Shown piece after piece: positions 1 through 8,413 of a DNA stretch of 15,678 nt. Each line of letters begins with the position of its first letter. Positions within the stretch are counted from its first letter, which is position 1. The DNA comes from Gracilaria caudata (Eukaryota > Rhodophyta > Florideophyceae > Gracilariales > Gracilariaceae): contig JASCIV010000615.1 of assembly GCA_030374735.1 (NCBI GenBank), positions 1 through 15,678 of the forward strand, written 5' to 3'. The notes beneath the pieces were generated by a model. That model was not told where the DNA came from, searched no databases, and worked only from the letters and a program-made list of their open reading frames with translations. The position numbers were made by a program, and so were the translations under genes.

Positions 1-1
1 C

Positions 2-3000
2 GAATACATCACCGCCGTTGAGAGTATTAAGCAAGATCACTCTTTCCAAGCAGCCGTTTCCCTATTCGAGAAGTCACTAGATGGTAAGGCCGATTTGACT
101 GAGATGGCGAAAAATATTCCAAATCCAGACCCGGTCTCCAAGTTTTGTTGCTTTTCGTGATGATGCTCTGGTGAAGCGTGAAGTGATAACTGGAGATTCG
201 ATTGATGACGAGACGGACCTCATTCGCTACAGCAACTACATTGCAGGTCCGGGCACTAGTTTGGGAGGAGCAATTACTTCTCTACCGCTGAATCTCGTTG
301 AGATGACTCTTGCGTTCAACAACCTTCCGCTATATAGATACTTAAAGTTCACCAAAAAGCTGAAAGCGGTTAACCGTCAGTTTATCAAGTATGTTGAAGA
401 TGAAGAGGCTATTTTCAAATGGCTTGGATTTCGCCCGGACAAGCAACGTCGTAGACAGCCGCCGTATAAGATATCCCTCCTTCCGACGTGGATTAACAAA
501 AATGAGAAGAGAATTGTGGAGCGAGTGGATTTACGCCTGAGTGACCGCCTTCTTTTGAAACAAGGATTGCTGATGAGCGACCTTGAACTTGAGCAAAGAA
601 AACGAAAAAGAAGACTTCGTGCTCAGAACGTGCTTGGAAAGATCGGCACCGGCGTACAAGGTGCAACAAGTACTTTTGGCGTCGCGCATGGAATCGTCGA
701 TATGGTAGCTGGAGATCAAATGTGGGATAACGCCGAAAAGCGCCTTGCGAACGGCGAAATAGACAAGGAAGCGTATAATCGAGCTCTAAGCAATGCACAT
801 TTACGCATAGCACAGGGTGCCTTTGGGGTTGGCGACGGAATTAACAACCTGCGCCGTATCGCTATGGACAAGTTGAAGGACAAAGTTTCAACTTTGTCCT
901 TGGGTGTCAAGAAGGGGTTACGTTTCGCATCAGTTATTGGCGGGGCGCTCTCCATCGCGATGGGTGCAACTGCCATCGCTAAGCACTCTTTGGCGGCTCA
1001 AGACGCGTTAAAAGCTGGCAACGTTGGAAGGGGGGTATTATATGGATTCATGGCTGCTTTGGACACGGTCTCGGTCATACTGGATGCCGTTAGTATGGCA
1101 TTTGACTGCATTCCAGGAATTGGTACTGCTATTTCCTTGGCAGTGGATTTGCTTAATACTCTTGTTGACTTCGGGAATATGTTCGTTGGATTTTTCGTTG
1201 ACATGGTCGATACTAGAAGTCCTGAAGATCGTATCAAGGAGGTCTTTGACGCACACCTTCAGTCAGATGCCTTCAAAACATATATTGATCGGCAAGCACA
1301 AGTTTACAAGGAGAAAAACTATGATCTGTTCGTGTTCATGGTAGACGCGAAGGCTATGGGTCTTGACGAAGAGGGAGCAGACGTTTCCTCAATCGATGAT
1401 ACTATCATCACAAAACTGTCTGAGAAGGCAGTCGCAGACGCGTCGGACAGAACGCTCCGAAGGGCGGTTGTAGACCAGACATCATTTGACGGAAAAGTGA
1501 TTACAGGCGGTCTAGACGATGATCTGCTTCTTGCAGGAATTGGGGGCGACACGATATATGGTCTAGATGGAGATGATCTCATGTATGGAGAAGGTGGAAA
1601 TGATACCCTGTACGGAGGCGCGGGAAATGATTACCTCAATGGTGGAACTTCGGCAGATGATTTGTTTGGGGAAGAAGGCGACGACTTTATCGTGTACGAA
1701 CCAGGTATCGACAGCAGCGCTGACGGTGGTTCCGGAACTGATACGCTTCTGATCTCAGCCGACTTTTTTGCAAAGAACAACACGACGTATCCGAATGCAT
1801 TGGTACTCGAAGAAGCAGCAAGAAACCGAGTTTATGTGGACCTTCGTCAAGAGGGAAATACACGCGGAGGCCTTGCTCTTGGAGCGTTGCTTAACAGTTT
1901 CCAAGCACTTTCAAACCCAATGCATCAACCAGCGTTTTCGTCCGCGTCGGAAGAGGCAATCGAACTTGTAGGACTGTACAGCAGCGCCCAGGAAACAAAT
2001 GTAACAGAGAGTACTTTACAGGGGTATTACTTCTGGTACCTGGCGAACAGGGACAACAAGTTCTTTCTGACGGACGGCAGCAACATCTACAGCTGCACAA
2101 AGAGTGCAGCAGGAGAAATGGAACAATTCAAGAAGTCGAACTACAAAATTGATAGCATATCCGCCAGCTTGGCAGTGTACAACGAAGCTCACAAGGTACT
2201 GGAGTACAGCGGAGATTCGAAGTTGAAAGCGATACTCGCGTTTGCATTTAGGAGGAAGAGCGATATTGTCAATGTTGAGAACGTCACCGTCAGATGCAGT
2301 TCTGATGCTGCTTCTTCGGTGGACACGAGCTGTCAAGTAATCGCAGGCACGAATTCCAAGTTGATCGAGTCTTCTTGTGGGCACAATACGTACATCTACA
2401 CAGGAGACGAAGACACAGTCCTCATAGTCACGCTATCTGACTCCCCTGTTAGGCAAGTCTACAAGTATATCGTTGGGGGATCCGGAAACAATACTTTGAT
2501 AATCAACGGGACTGCAAATGTCGCGTCCCGAGTGCATCGATGTATTCTCCTTGATCATGATATTGATCTTGCAAAGGCAAATCGAGAACAGAATGAAGCC
2601 ATTGCAGATTTTTGGCAAGAAGGCAAGCAGGAAGTTGATAGAGGAATCTTCCTCAAGAACGTGCAAACGATCCAGTTTTCGAACACGGTAAGCGATTATT
2701 CGCCGTTTCAAATTGACAGCACGAATCTCTCAGCCGGCCATCACTTTATTATTGATAGCAATGTGCATGGGCTACGCTTTTATGGAACTGCTGGGGATGA
2801 CAAGATCTCCATTAAAATGATTGCTGGTGAGGACAACGTTATCGATGGGTACGAAGGAAAGAATATGCTTTCATTGGAGTCATGCGAAGTACATGCAGAT
2901 GTGAAGATTGAGCTTAATCCATCTCCAGGACGCGGGGCTGGCTTACTGACGACCGGAAATCGCTCTGTTGAGCTGAGCAATATTACAAGCGTTCGCGGCC

Positions 3001-5570
3001 ACTCACGTACCAAGTTCCTTGGAGGCCACCTCGATCAAAACAATCTGCTCATTGCCAGTGGCGGCGAATGCACTGTGACCTCTCGTGGTGGAAAAAACTC
3101 TTTGGCGGCCATGCGAGGCCGCCATGTTCTAAAAGGAGGGACAGGGAGTGACATATACGATGTGTATGGCCCCCTGATCACAGAGTTTGTTGTCGTCACA
3201 GTGACCAAGAGAGATGGTGTGCTAGCTGCGAAGTGCATGGGCCAGACTTCACATAACCATAACGCGCTGGGAATACCTGTCCTTGAAAACGATGCTCCGG
3301 AGGTGTTGCTGGTATCTAGGCAAGCAAAAGTCGTGGATGCGCAAGGAAATCCGATTTACGAAAAAGGTGCGGTGGCCGTCTCTCGTAATAGGCGGTATCT
3401 CGAATTCTATGAATTGTATGTTTTCGATTCTATGGACCCAAAGGCAACCGAAAGTGTAAGAATCCAATACGTGACCGAAGGATCGACAGCTGTTATCGAA
3501 GAGCGTACGGAGGGAAATGCTCTGAAACTCCACGGGTATTCGAGCAAGTCGCAGCTGAAGTTGGAAATTTCTTCCAACGGCGACTTGCTTTTTAAGGACT
3601 CTGCAAATCGGCTTATTCTAACGGATAAGTACTGGGGCGATCTATACCGTTCTGGCGTTCGAAATCTTAACATGCTGTTTTACAATTTTGCAGCACGATT
3701 TTCGGCCATTCAGTTTAACGGCACCGACCCAGATACCTATGAATTGCTGAACGAGCAAGTGATAGCATTCCTAAGCGATCAACTGGGACATCTAAGAACT
3801 ACTTTCAGCGAATTTGGGGGTATGCTCGAAATCACCAGCCCTGATTCAAACATCGTAGACGTCAAAGGCGGTGATAACCTTATCATCGGAAAGTCGAAGA
3901 ACGTGTCGTACAGATCTGGGGAAGGTGATGACATCTTTGATTTGAGCAAGCTTGGTGAGGGAACCAGTTCTGATGGGTCAACAACATCTGTGGTGACGGG
4001 TGAAGGAGACAAGGTGGTTATTGTAGGTGATAATGCAGGTCCTGTGCAAATCAGTTTCACGGGAAGTTCTCCCCGTAAGAAAAGGGGTACAAAAATTCTT
4101 GTGTTCGACGATGTTCATCAGGACGAAGTTTTCACATCTGAAGGGCCCACTTTCAGGACTGGGACGTCAACAGTATCATTGGACTCTACTCCTGACATGC
4201 TTATTTTCAGTGATGGACCGCATATGTTGGTTGACGATGTTGACTTATATATTGCAAAACGCAGCGCCAGTGGCCCAACGCCGTTTGTCTACCGTCGAGT
4301 TCTGAGTGAGAATCTTGAACAGTACGGAAACTTTAGGTTCAGTTATGAGGAGAACATGTCTCTGCGAATGGACGTATTGTGGGATGGGTTGGAAATCAGT
4401 TTATTGGACGGTTCTACGCTGTTACACAAATTTAGGCTTGCAATAGTGGAGATGTTCAACTTGGAGGCAGTGAACATTGCTCATGGTTGTGCACTTGAGT
4501 TCCAATTCGGGATAAACCTCCACGCTGGAGTAATCAGTGGAACAAGAATTCGGAAGCTTGTGATGGATTGCCTTCGTTCTGGAGAAAGACATACAGTGGT
4601 GAGATCTCGGCCATATACCATCACTGAACACGCTTCAGAAAAAAGCACACACACTGTGTATCTTCCTGATGTGAATACGTTGTTCTACGCAGACCAAGAC
4701 GGCGGTGAGATATATGGTGGGAATGCAAGGAACGTGTTTAAGGTAACCGGTTCGAGGCAGATTGTTAACACCGGACCTTGCCATGACTCTGAAAATGATA
4801 TCGTTCATATCGCGTCAGATGTGGCGGACATAAGTGTGCAATTGATCGCAAGAGGAGAACGAGATGTTCGTGGTTTCAAGTATGTTGTGATTGAAGGAAC
4901 TCTGGTGGACAACATAACAGTCTCGAGACCTAATGGTGATGCTATCCCAAAGATGGCCTCTGTCGCACCGTTTTCGCTCAAAGACGGCTCGCGTACGCTA
5001 GCAAACTTTGATGCGGTGCCTAGTCATCTTCTTTTTGGGTTTGCAGGGGAGTACGAGATTGTGAAGGACGCAAGCAGTTTTGTTCAAACGAAGGCAACAG
5101 GCAGTTACAAGAACCGGTACATCCTTACCGACGAAGGAATGGTTATGCTGCTGGCGACTGATGTTGAATCTGGACAGTTTGTCATCAAGGTGGCTCCATC
5201 CGGTATTAATACGCTGGTGACCTTTGATGACATTTATTATACCCTCATTGGTTGGGTACGTATGGACTATGTCCGAGAGAGCAAAATCACAAAGGGCAAC
5301 CTCGCGGTGCAAATTGCGACATATATAGCGGGAGGAATTCGGTTCAGAGATCGTTCTGTATTAGGTACCGAGATTGTGTCCTTTCTTGAGGAGGTGATGG
5401 AGAAGCCGGAATCAACGATTGAAAGCTCTATCGGAGTTATTCCTGGAGAGGCAACAGAGTCGCTAGATCATTTCTTAGCCAGATATAACCCGGACAGTGC
5501 AGCTGTAGATATCATCCAGACTTGTCGCGATACGTTTAGGATAACGCAGGTGGATCCGGCATCATCATGA
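2..5570 (+). CDS. Giant RTX-repeat protein with hydrophobic helical (pore-like) region; 5' partial, frameshifted
   Basis: The gene runs in from the left edge. Codons 2-157 are open in one frame and end at TGA 158-160. The long frame is open from 99 to TGA 5568-5570 with no ATG near its beginning, so the two stretches look like one gene broken near 143. Counting residue 1 at base 171: residues 1-240 are helical and charged (KRKRRLR near 145). Residues about 250-346 hold long hydrophobic segments such as VIGGALSIAMGATAIA and GIGTAISLAVDLL, like the membrane-inserting helices of TcdA/TcdB-type toxins. Residues 446-508 are seven glycine-aspartate nonapeptides of the RTX (hemolysin-type calcium-binding) kind. 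The remaining ~1,290 residues are beta-rich, with scattered degenerate RTX motifs near bases 2475, 2780, 3130, 3865 and 4700. RTX repeats fold into calcium-bound beta-rolls in secreted proteins. No catalytic domain is recognised and the N-terminus lies outside the window. Secretion and membrane activity are inferred. No intron is seen in 5.4 kb. Confidence 0.75.
143..146 (+). other. Apparent +1 frameshift at a T4 run in the RTX gene
   Basis: Upstream of the TTTT run the frame starting at base 2 is clearly coding, with acidic helical residues. It stops at 158-160. Downstream, the 5.4-kb frame is coding but has no start codon. Three T instead of four would make the frames continuous. I saw no GT-AG pair that would reconcile the frames. 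A homopolymer sequencing error, a true inactivating insertion and programmed slippage are all possible. Confidence 0.6.
1506..1694 (+). repeat. RTX nonapeptide array (7 units) inside the large CDS
   Basis: Seven consecutive nine-residue units follow the GGxGxDxLx pattern. Examples are EGGNDTLYG, GAGNDYLNG and LDGDDLMYG; the first and last units are less regular. In RTX proteins such units bind calcium between turns of a parallel beta-roll and fold only at extracellular calcium levels. The seven units suit a small, well-conserved roll. The many degenerate copies farther downstream are not included here. Confidence 0.9.
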
Positions 5571-5752
5571 TGTGTTCGTTTCTTGGATGATTATGATTGG
5601 TGTGACGAAGCTGGGACTAATTTGGAAGTGGAGAGTGGATGGAAGATAGTAGCGTTCCAATGGACGTAGATGTAGAACGATGTGTAGACGATTGGGGAAT
5701 TCATAGTAGACACACATATTAGTGACACCCACTGTTGTAGAGGTCACGGGAG

Positions 5753-5819
5753 TGCATCTCAGGTTTGGGTGGGTTTACTGAGATGCAAAATTAAACTGGA
5801 TTACACCTGTTCTCCAGTT
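5753..5819 (+). other. Two hairpins downstream of the RTX gene
   Basis: About 180 bases after the RTX stop lies a perfect 10-bp stem: TGCATCTCAG (5753-5762) pairs with CTGAGATGCA (5778-5787) across a 15-base loop. A second stem of 7 bp follows at once: AACTGGA (5794-5800) and TCCAGTT (5813-5819). ATTAAA, a variant polyadenylation signal, sits between them at 5790-5795. The position suggests a 3' UTR or 3'-end element. A role in mRNA processing is inference. Confidence 0.5.
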
Positions 5820-5855
5820 CATCCATTGATCAAGCTACAAAGCGCTCTCACATGA

Positions 5856-5873
5856 TTTTTTTTTTTTTTTTTT
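5856..5873 (+). repeat. T18 homopolymer
   Basis: Eighteen consecutive T lie about 290 bases downstream of the RTX stop codon. Such runs are common in eukaryotic spacers. It could also be the A-tail of an element inserted in reverse, but I see no recognisable retroelement next to it. Confidence 0.9.
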
Positions 5874-5964
5874 GCATAAGCTGTGTTCAACAAAACGAAC
5901 ATGAACAAAGAGGCGATGATAGAAAGGGGTGCCAGATTGATTCTGTCGTCAGCCTGAGGAACTG

Positions 5965-6200
5965 AAGCTACATGTAGCTTACAGATATACACAGAACTGC
6001 GGCGCCCTCCAGCGCCCCAGTTTTGCATGCACATTTGCTGTCGAAGCGCGGCACACAATCAGTTTTGTCCGCCACCAGCTTCGTTTTCTCGACGGGTATA
6101 TGAAACTTACAGACAAAAAAACTCTGTAAGCTTCGTGTGCGTTTTGGATGCACGGATTGAGAAAAGAAGCAAATGCGCCAAACTGTAAGGAAGCTGTAAG
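5965..6200. promoter_or_regulatory. Cluster of CTGTAAG/CTTACAG motifs with a 16-bp palindrome
   Basis: The heptamer CTGTAAG or its complement CTTACAG occurs five times in 223 bases: 5978-5984, 6106-6112, 6124-6130, 6183-6189 and 6194-6200. Copies two and three form a 7-bp inverted repeat with an 11-base gap. The first overlaps a perfect palindrome, AAGCTACATGTAGCTT (5965-5980). The cluster lies 340-580 bases upstream of the TATA box of the His-rich gene, so it may be a transcription-factor binding array. It could equally be a remnant of a mobile element. Confidence 0.35.
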
Positions 6201-6237
6201 CTCGCGCACACATCGCCTTCATGTCGGGTTGCTGCCG

Positions 6238-6278
6238 CGGGGACAGTGCCCCGTCGAGCCTCACGGCAGAGGCTCGAC
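6238..6278 (+). other. Two adjacent GC-rich hairpins in the spacer
   Basis: CGGGG (6238-6242) pairs with CCCCG (6249-6253). It is followed by a perfect 10-bp stem, GTCGAGCCTC (6253-6262) with GAGGCTCGAC (6269-6278), around a 6-base loop. No gene is recognised between 5571 and 6541. ORFs on the minus strand here are compositionally biased, lack known domains and overlap each other. Confidence 0.4.
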
Positions 6279-6541
6279 GAGCGGCGCACGGCGGCGTTAC
6301 ACCGTGATGGGAATGGGCGAGCGCAAGTGTGGAACAACAGTAGCTGTGCAGCGGCGTGAAACAAATATGCACATCGCTCGTGCATGCACAGCGAGAACAC
6401 TGAAAGAGTAATACGCTCTCTGAGCCAGTTACATGGGGGACACACTGACTGGACGTTATGTATCTCTCTTTGGAGTACAGCCTGGCGGTGTGTACTGAAG
6501 CACGACACGCACAATGTGTTTGTCACAGCCTTCGACAGCAG

Positions 6542-6549
6542 TATAAAAG
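6542..6549 (+). promoter_or_regulatory. TATA box of the His-rich gene
   Basis: TATAAAAG is a canonical core-promoter TATA element. Transcription would start about 25-30 bases downstream, in the pyrimidine-rich stretch near 6570-6580. That gives a 5' UTR of about 175 bases before the ATG at 6751. No other strong TATA element is seen upstream of this gene. Confidence 0.55.
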
Positions 6550-6750
6550 CAACCCGAACGTAGAGTACCTCCACTCCATTCTATTCACTTGTCCTCAACT
6601 GTGGTCTTCCGCCGAGTTCTTCGAGTGTACCTGTTTTCACCATCGTGTCCGCACACTATCTGTTGCAATTACCGATATCATCGCCACTGTCATAATCATC
6701 CCGCCGAAAGTACGCTTGCGTCGTAGCTTCTGTTGTGAGCATCGTTCATC

Positions 6751-7002
6751 ATGTCGACCTATTCGTGGTGCCGAAATCCCTATATGTCCGCCAGAGCAAA
6801 TTGGATTTGGTGGTGTTGCGAACAAGCGAAATGCAATCCGCACCACAACTGCTATATGACCGGCACACATCACTCGCACGGCAAAATGTATTCGTATCCT
6901 ACATTTCATTCGCATGGCAGGTGCCTTTTGCATCACGGGCACCATTCGCATGGACACCATTCGCATGGACACCATTCGCATGGACACCATGGTCACTGCT
7001 GA
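6751..7002 (+). CDS. Small histidine- and cysteine-rich, probable metal-binding protein
   Basis: An 83-residue ORF contains about 21 His and 7 Cys. The N-terminal half has an aromatic and cysteine cluster (WIWWCC, then C-x4-C spacing through CNPHHNC). The C-terminal half carries HHSHG units and ends in HGHC just before the stop. Such His/Cys density is typical of proteins that bind or store Ni, Cu or Zn, but no named family is recognised. The ATG has A at -3 and follows a TATA box at a reasonable distance. There is no obvious signal peptide. The repeat is in phase with the reading frame (15 bases, five residues), and the alternative frames over the same DNA give only repetitive shadows. Metal binding is inferred from composition alone. 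Confidence 0.6.
   Translation: MSTYSWCRNPYMSARANWIWWCCEQAKCNPHHNCYMTGTHHSHGKMYSYPTFHSHGRCLLHHGHHSHGHHSHGHHSHGHHGHC
6940..6984 (+). repeat. Three perfect 15-bp tandem repeats encoding HHSHG
   Basis: CACCATTCGCATGGA occurs three times head-to-tail (6940-6954, 6955-6969, 6970-6984), and a fourth copy begins at 6985. The unit length preserves the reading frame, so copy number can change without breaking the protein. The identical copies suggest recent expansion by slippage. Confidence 0.95.
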
Positions 7003-7070
7003 AGCGCGCGTACCGTAACTTCTGTTCAAATTCTTCTGGGAATGTTGGGAATGATGCGCAAAAAGAAAAT

Positions 7071-7090
7071 CGAAAACGTGGTCGTTTTCG
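7071..7090 (+). other. Perfect 8-bp hairpin downstream of the His-rich gene
   Basis: CGAAAACG (7071-7078) pairs with CGTTTTCG (7083-7090) around the loop TGGT, 69 bases after the His-rich stop codon. It is the second coding region in this window with a perfect stem just downstream. No AATAAA signal is seen nearby. Confidence 0.5.
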
Positions 7091-7209
7091 CTGCAATGAT
7101 TGAATTTGCAAACGCTTTTACGTTGAACAACGGTCAAGAGATTTAGATGGTTTATGATTCTGGATGCGTTACACTGTTCATTAAATCTGATTTGCTTGTG
7201 TTATGCATT

Positions 7210-7798
7210 ATGCGTTCAAACTTTTGTTCCTATGTCGACATAGTTATAGTTCTTTGCACATCACGCGTGTGTTGTTCATCTGCGTTGCTATGCCACGCAC
7301 GTTTTCTCCCTGGAAGTCCGCGACCAAGCGCGAGAGAATATGCTAAACCAACCTCCATCGAAATCACTGAGATCAATTGCGATGAACCCAATGTCCAAGT
7401 CAGCAACAGGGAGCCTGCCGGTTCAGTGAGCGTTCTCCTCACGAACAGAAGTTCTGTCCAGCAAAAGGTAATCCGCGCTACTTTATTCAAGTCACTGAAA
7501 CAAAAACTAGATGAGTCGAGGAATCGCATGGTGCGGATATTGGAATGGCTTTCACGACATCATGTGGCCTTGTTGAATACATCAGCCACTATTGGCGCGG
7601 TGGATGTACAGCACGGCAGCATATGCGGCCTCAGCCACTTCAGGTGTGAGCGAGAGCAAATGCGCTCAGTTCTGTATTCGAATGCAGTACATCAATGCGT
7701 TGGTCGTTGGGAAGGTTGCTTCGTCAGAAATTACATCCACTACCAACTCCAAGTGCATTGAACCATGTCTGTCAGATGTAGTCACGAGTGCTGCGTAG
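7210..7798 (+). pseudogene. 5' part of a broken or intron-containing secreted-protein gene
   Basis: From ATG 7210 the frame begins with a hydrophobic Cys-rich stretch (VDIVIVLCTSRVCCSSALLC) that could be a signal peptide. It continues with coding-looking, beta-prone sequence to about 7470 (for example AGSVSVLLTNRSSVQQK). The frame stays open to TGA 7759-7761, but coding character appears to move to the next frame, open from 7577 to TAG 7796-7798, which has paired cysteines (KCAQFC, KCIEPC). A GTAATC donor at 7468 and a CATCAG acceptor ending at 7585 would join the frames in phase. A pseudogene with indels fits equally well. Together with the next segment (7989-8370) this may be one gene. The family is not recognised. 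Confidence 0.35.
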
Positions 7799-7810
7799 AA
7801 CATCAACATA

Positions 7811-7947
7811 TCTGCCGAGTCAGCTGCAAACTGATTCGGCGGGGGTGCTCATAAAAGCCGTCCGAGATTTCGGACGGCAACTCACTGAGAACAACCAACC
7901 TCAGTGAGTGTGCCAACCTGCATTGCCCCCGCTCTTCTACTGTTTTT
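7811..7947 (+). ncRNA. Candidate structured RNA: hairpins, enclosing GC helix and T5 tail
   Basis: Three stems lie in a row. The first is 7814-7823 with 7831-7840 (10 bp, one G-T). The second is 7857-7865 with 7870-7878 (9 bp, perfect, 4-base loop). The third is 7880-7889 with 7900-7909 (10 bp, perfect, 10-base loop). In addition GCGGGGG (7839-7845) pairs with CCCCCGC (7926-7932), continued by TGC (7846-7848) with GCA (7920-7922), enclosing the last two stems as a multibranch junction. This helix competes with the base of the first hairpin. TTTTT at 7943-7947 could end a Pol III transcript, but no A or B box is recognised. It is not a canonical tRNA, having no T-arm or anticodon arm of normal size. 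It might instead be a structured intron or UTR between the two halves of the flanking gene. Confidence 0.4.
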
Positions 7948-7988
7948 CTAAGTCTTTCGTCCAACACCGAACGTTACTCCAGCACTGA

Positions 7989-8370
7989 ACAGCAGGTCTT
8001 AATCTGAAAATTGTTGAAGCGAGTTTGAGCACCACGTATTCAGTGGGATATTCTTATAACTTCAAGACAACCAATGGGAAGTCAGAGTCGACCACCATGA
8101 CCTGTACATTCAGTTTCGAGCTACGCTTCGCGGTACGTACGTCGCTCGAACGGGAAGATCGTCTGTGCCGTTGACTGCAACAGCGAAAAAAAACGTACGG
8201 GTTATAAAACATTGTTCATCAATGCCAAATACGTGGAAATGTCTGAATTTTCTACTTGGCACGCTTCCCTATTCGATTATTGCGTGCTCAATGAGCCCTC
8301 TACCTCGAAGCCAGAACTCCTACTAAATCTTCCCAAACAGGTGTTGAAGCTGTACAATCGGGACGCCTAA
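7989..8370 (+). pseudogene. 3' part of the broken secreted-protein gene, with a frame change
   Basis: One frame is open from 7989 to TGA 8172-8174 and encodes Ser/Thr-rich beta-hairpin-like sequence (LSTTYSVGYSYNF). A second frame, open from 8101 to TAA 8368-8370, has convincing coding character from about 8158 (INAKYVEMSEFSTWHASLF). The coding signal switches frames between about 8130 and 8158, within an inverted repeat. Removing 25 bases (GT at 8133, AG ending at 8157) or a single-base indel would reconcile them. Alternating Ser/Thr-rich strands recall aerolysin-like beta-barrel proteins, but this is weak and no diagnostic motif is seen. There is no ATG at the 5' end, so it needs an upstream exon, possibly 7210-7798. 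Confidence 0.4.
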
Positions 8371-8413
8371 TACTGCTTGCTAATCCTGCGAGAGTACCTG
8401 AATGCTCGCAACT

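Noticed and set aside
6107..6574. 155-codon minus-strand frame, overlapping a 134-codon minus-strand frame
   Set aside because: Both are Cys/Arg/Ser-rich with no motif and overlap each other. They cross hairpins and the TATA box of the next gene.
6940..6984. CRISPR array
   Set aside because: The repeats are directly adjacent with no spacers and encode a five-residue unit.
6637..7137. 166-codon minus-strand frame with repeated Met/Val-Ser-Arg units
   Set aside because: It is the antisense of the His-rich gene. Its repeats are produced by the 15-bp tandem repeat, and the sense frame has the TATA box and sensible composition.
7839..7932. tRNA gene suggested by a 7-bp GCGGGGG/CCCCCGC acceptor-like stem
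   Set aside because: There is no T-arm directly before the 3' strand and no TTC box. The internal stems are 9 and 10 bp, and no anticodon loop of seven bases is present.
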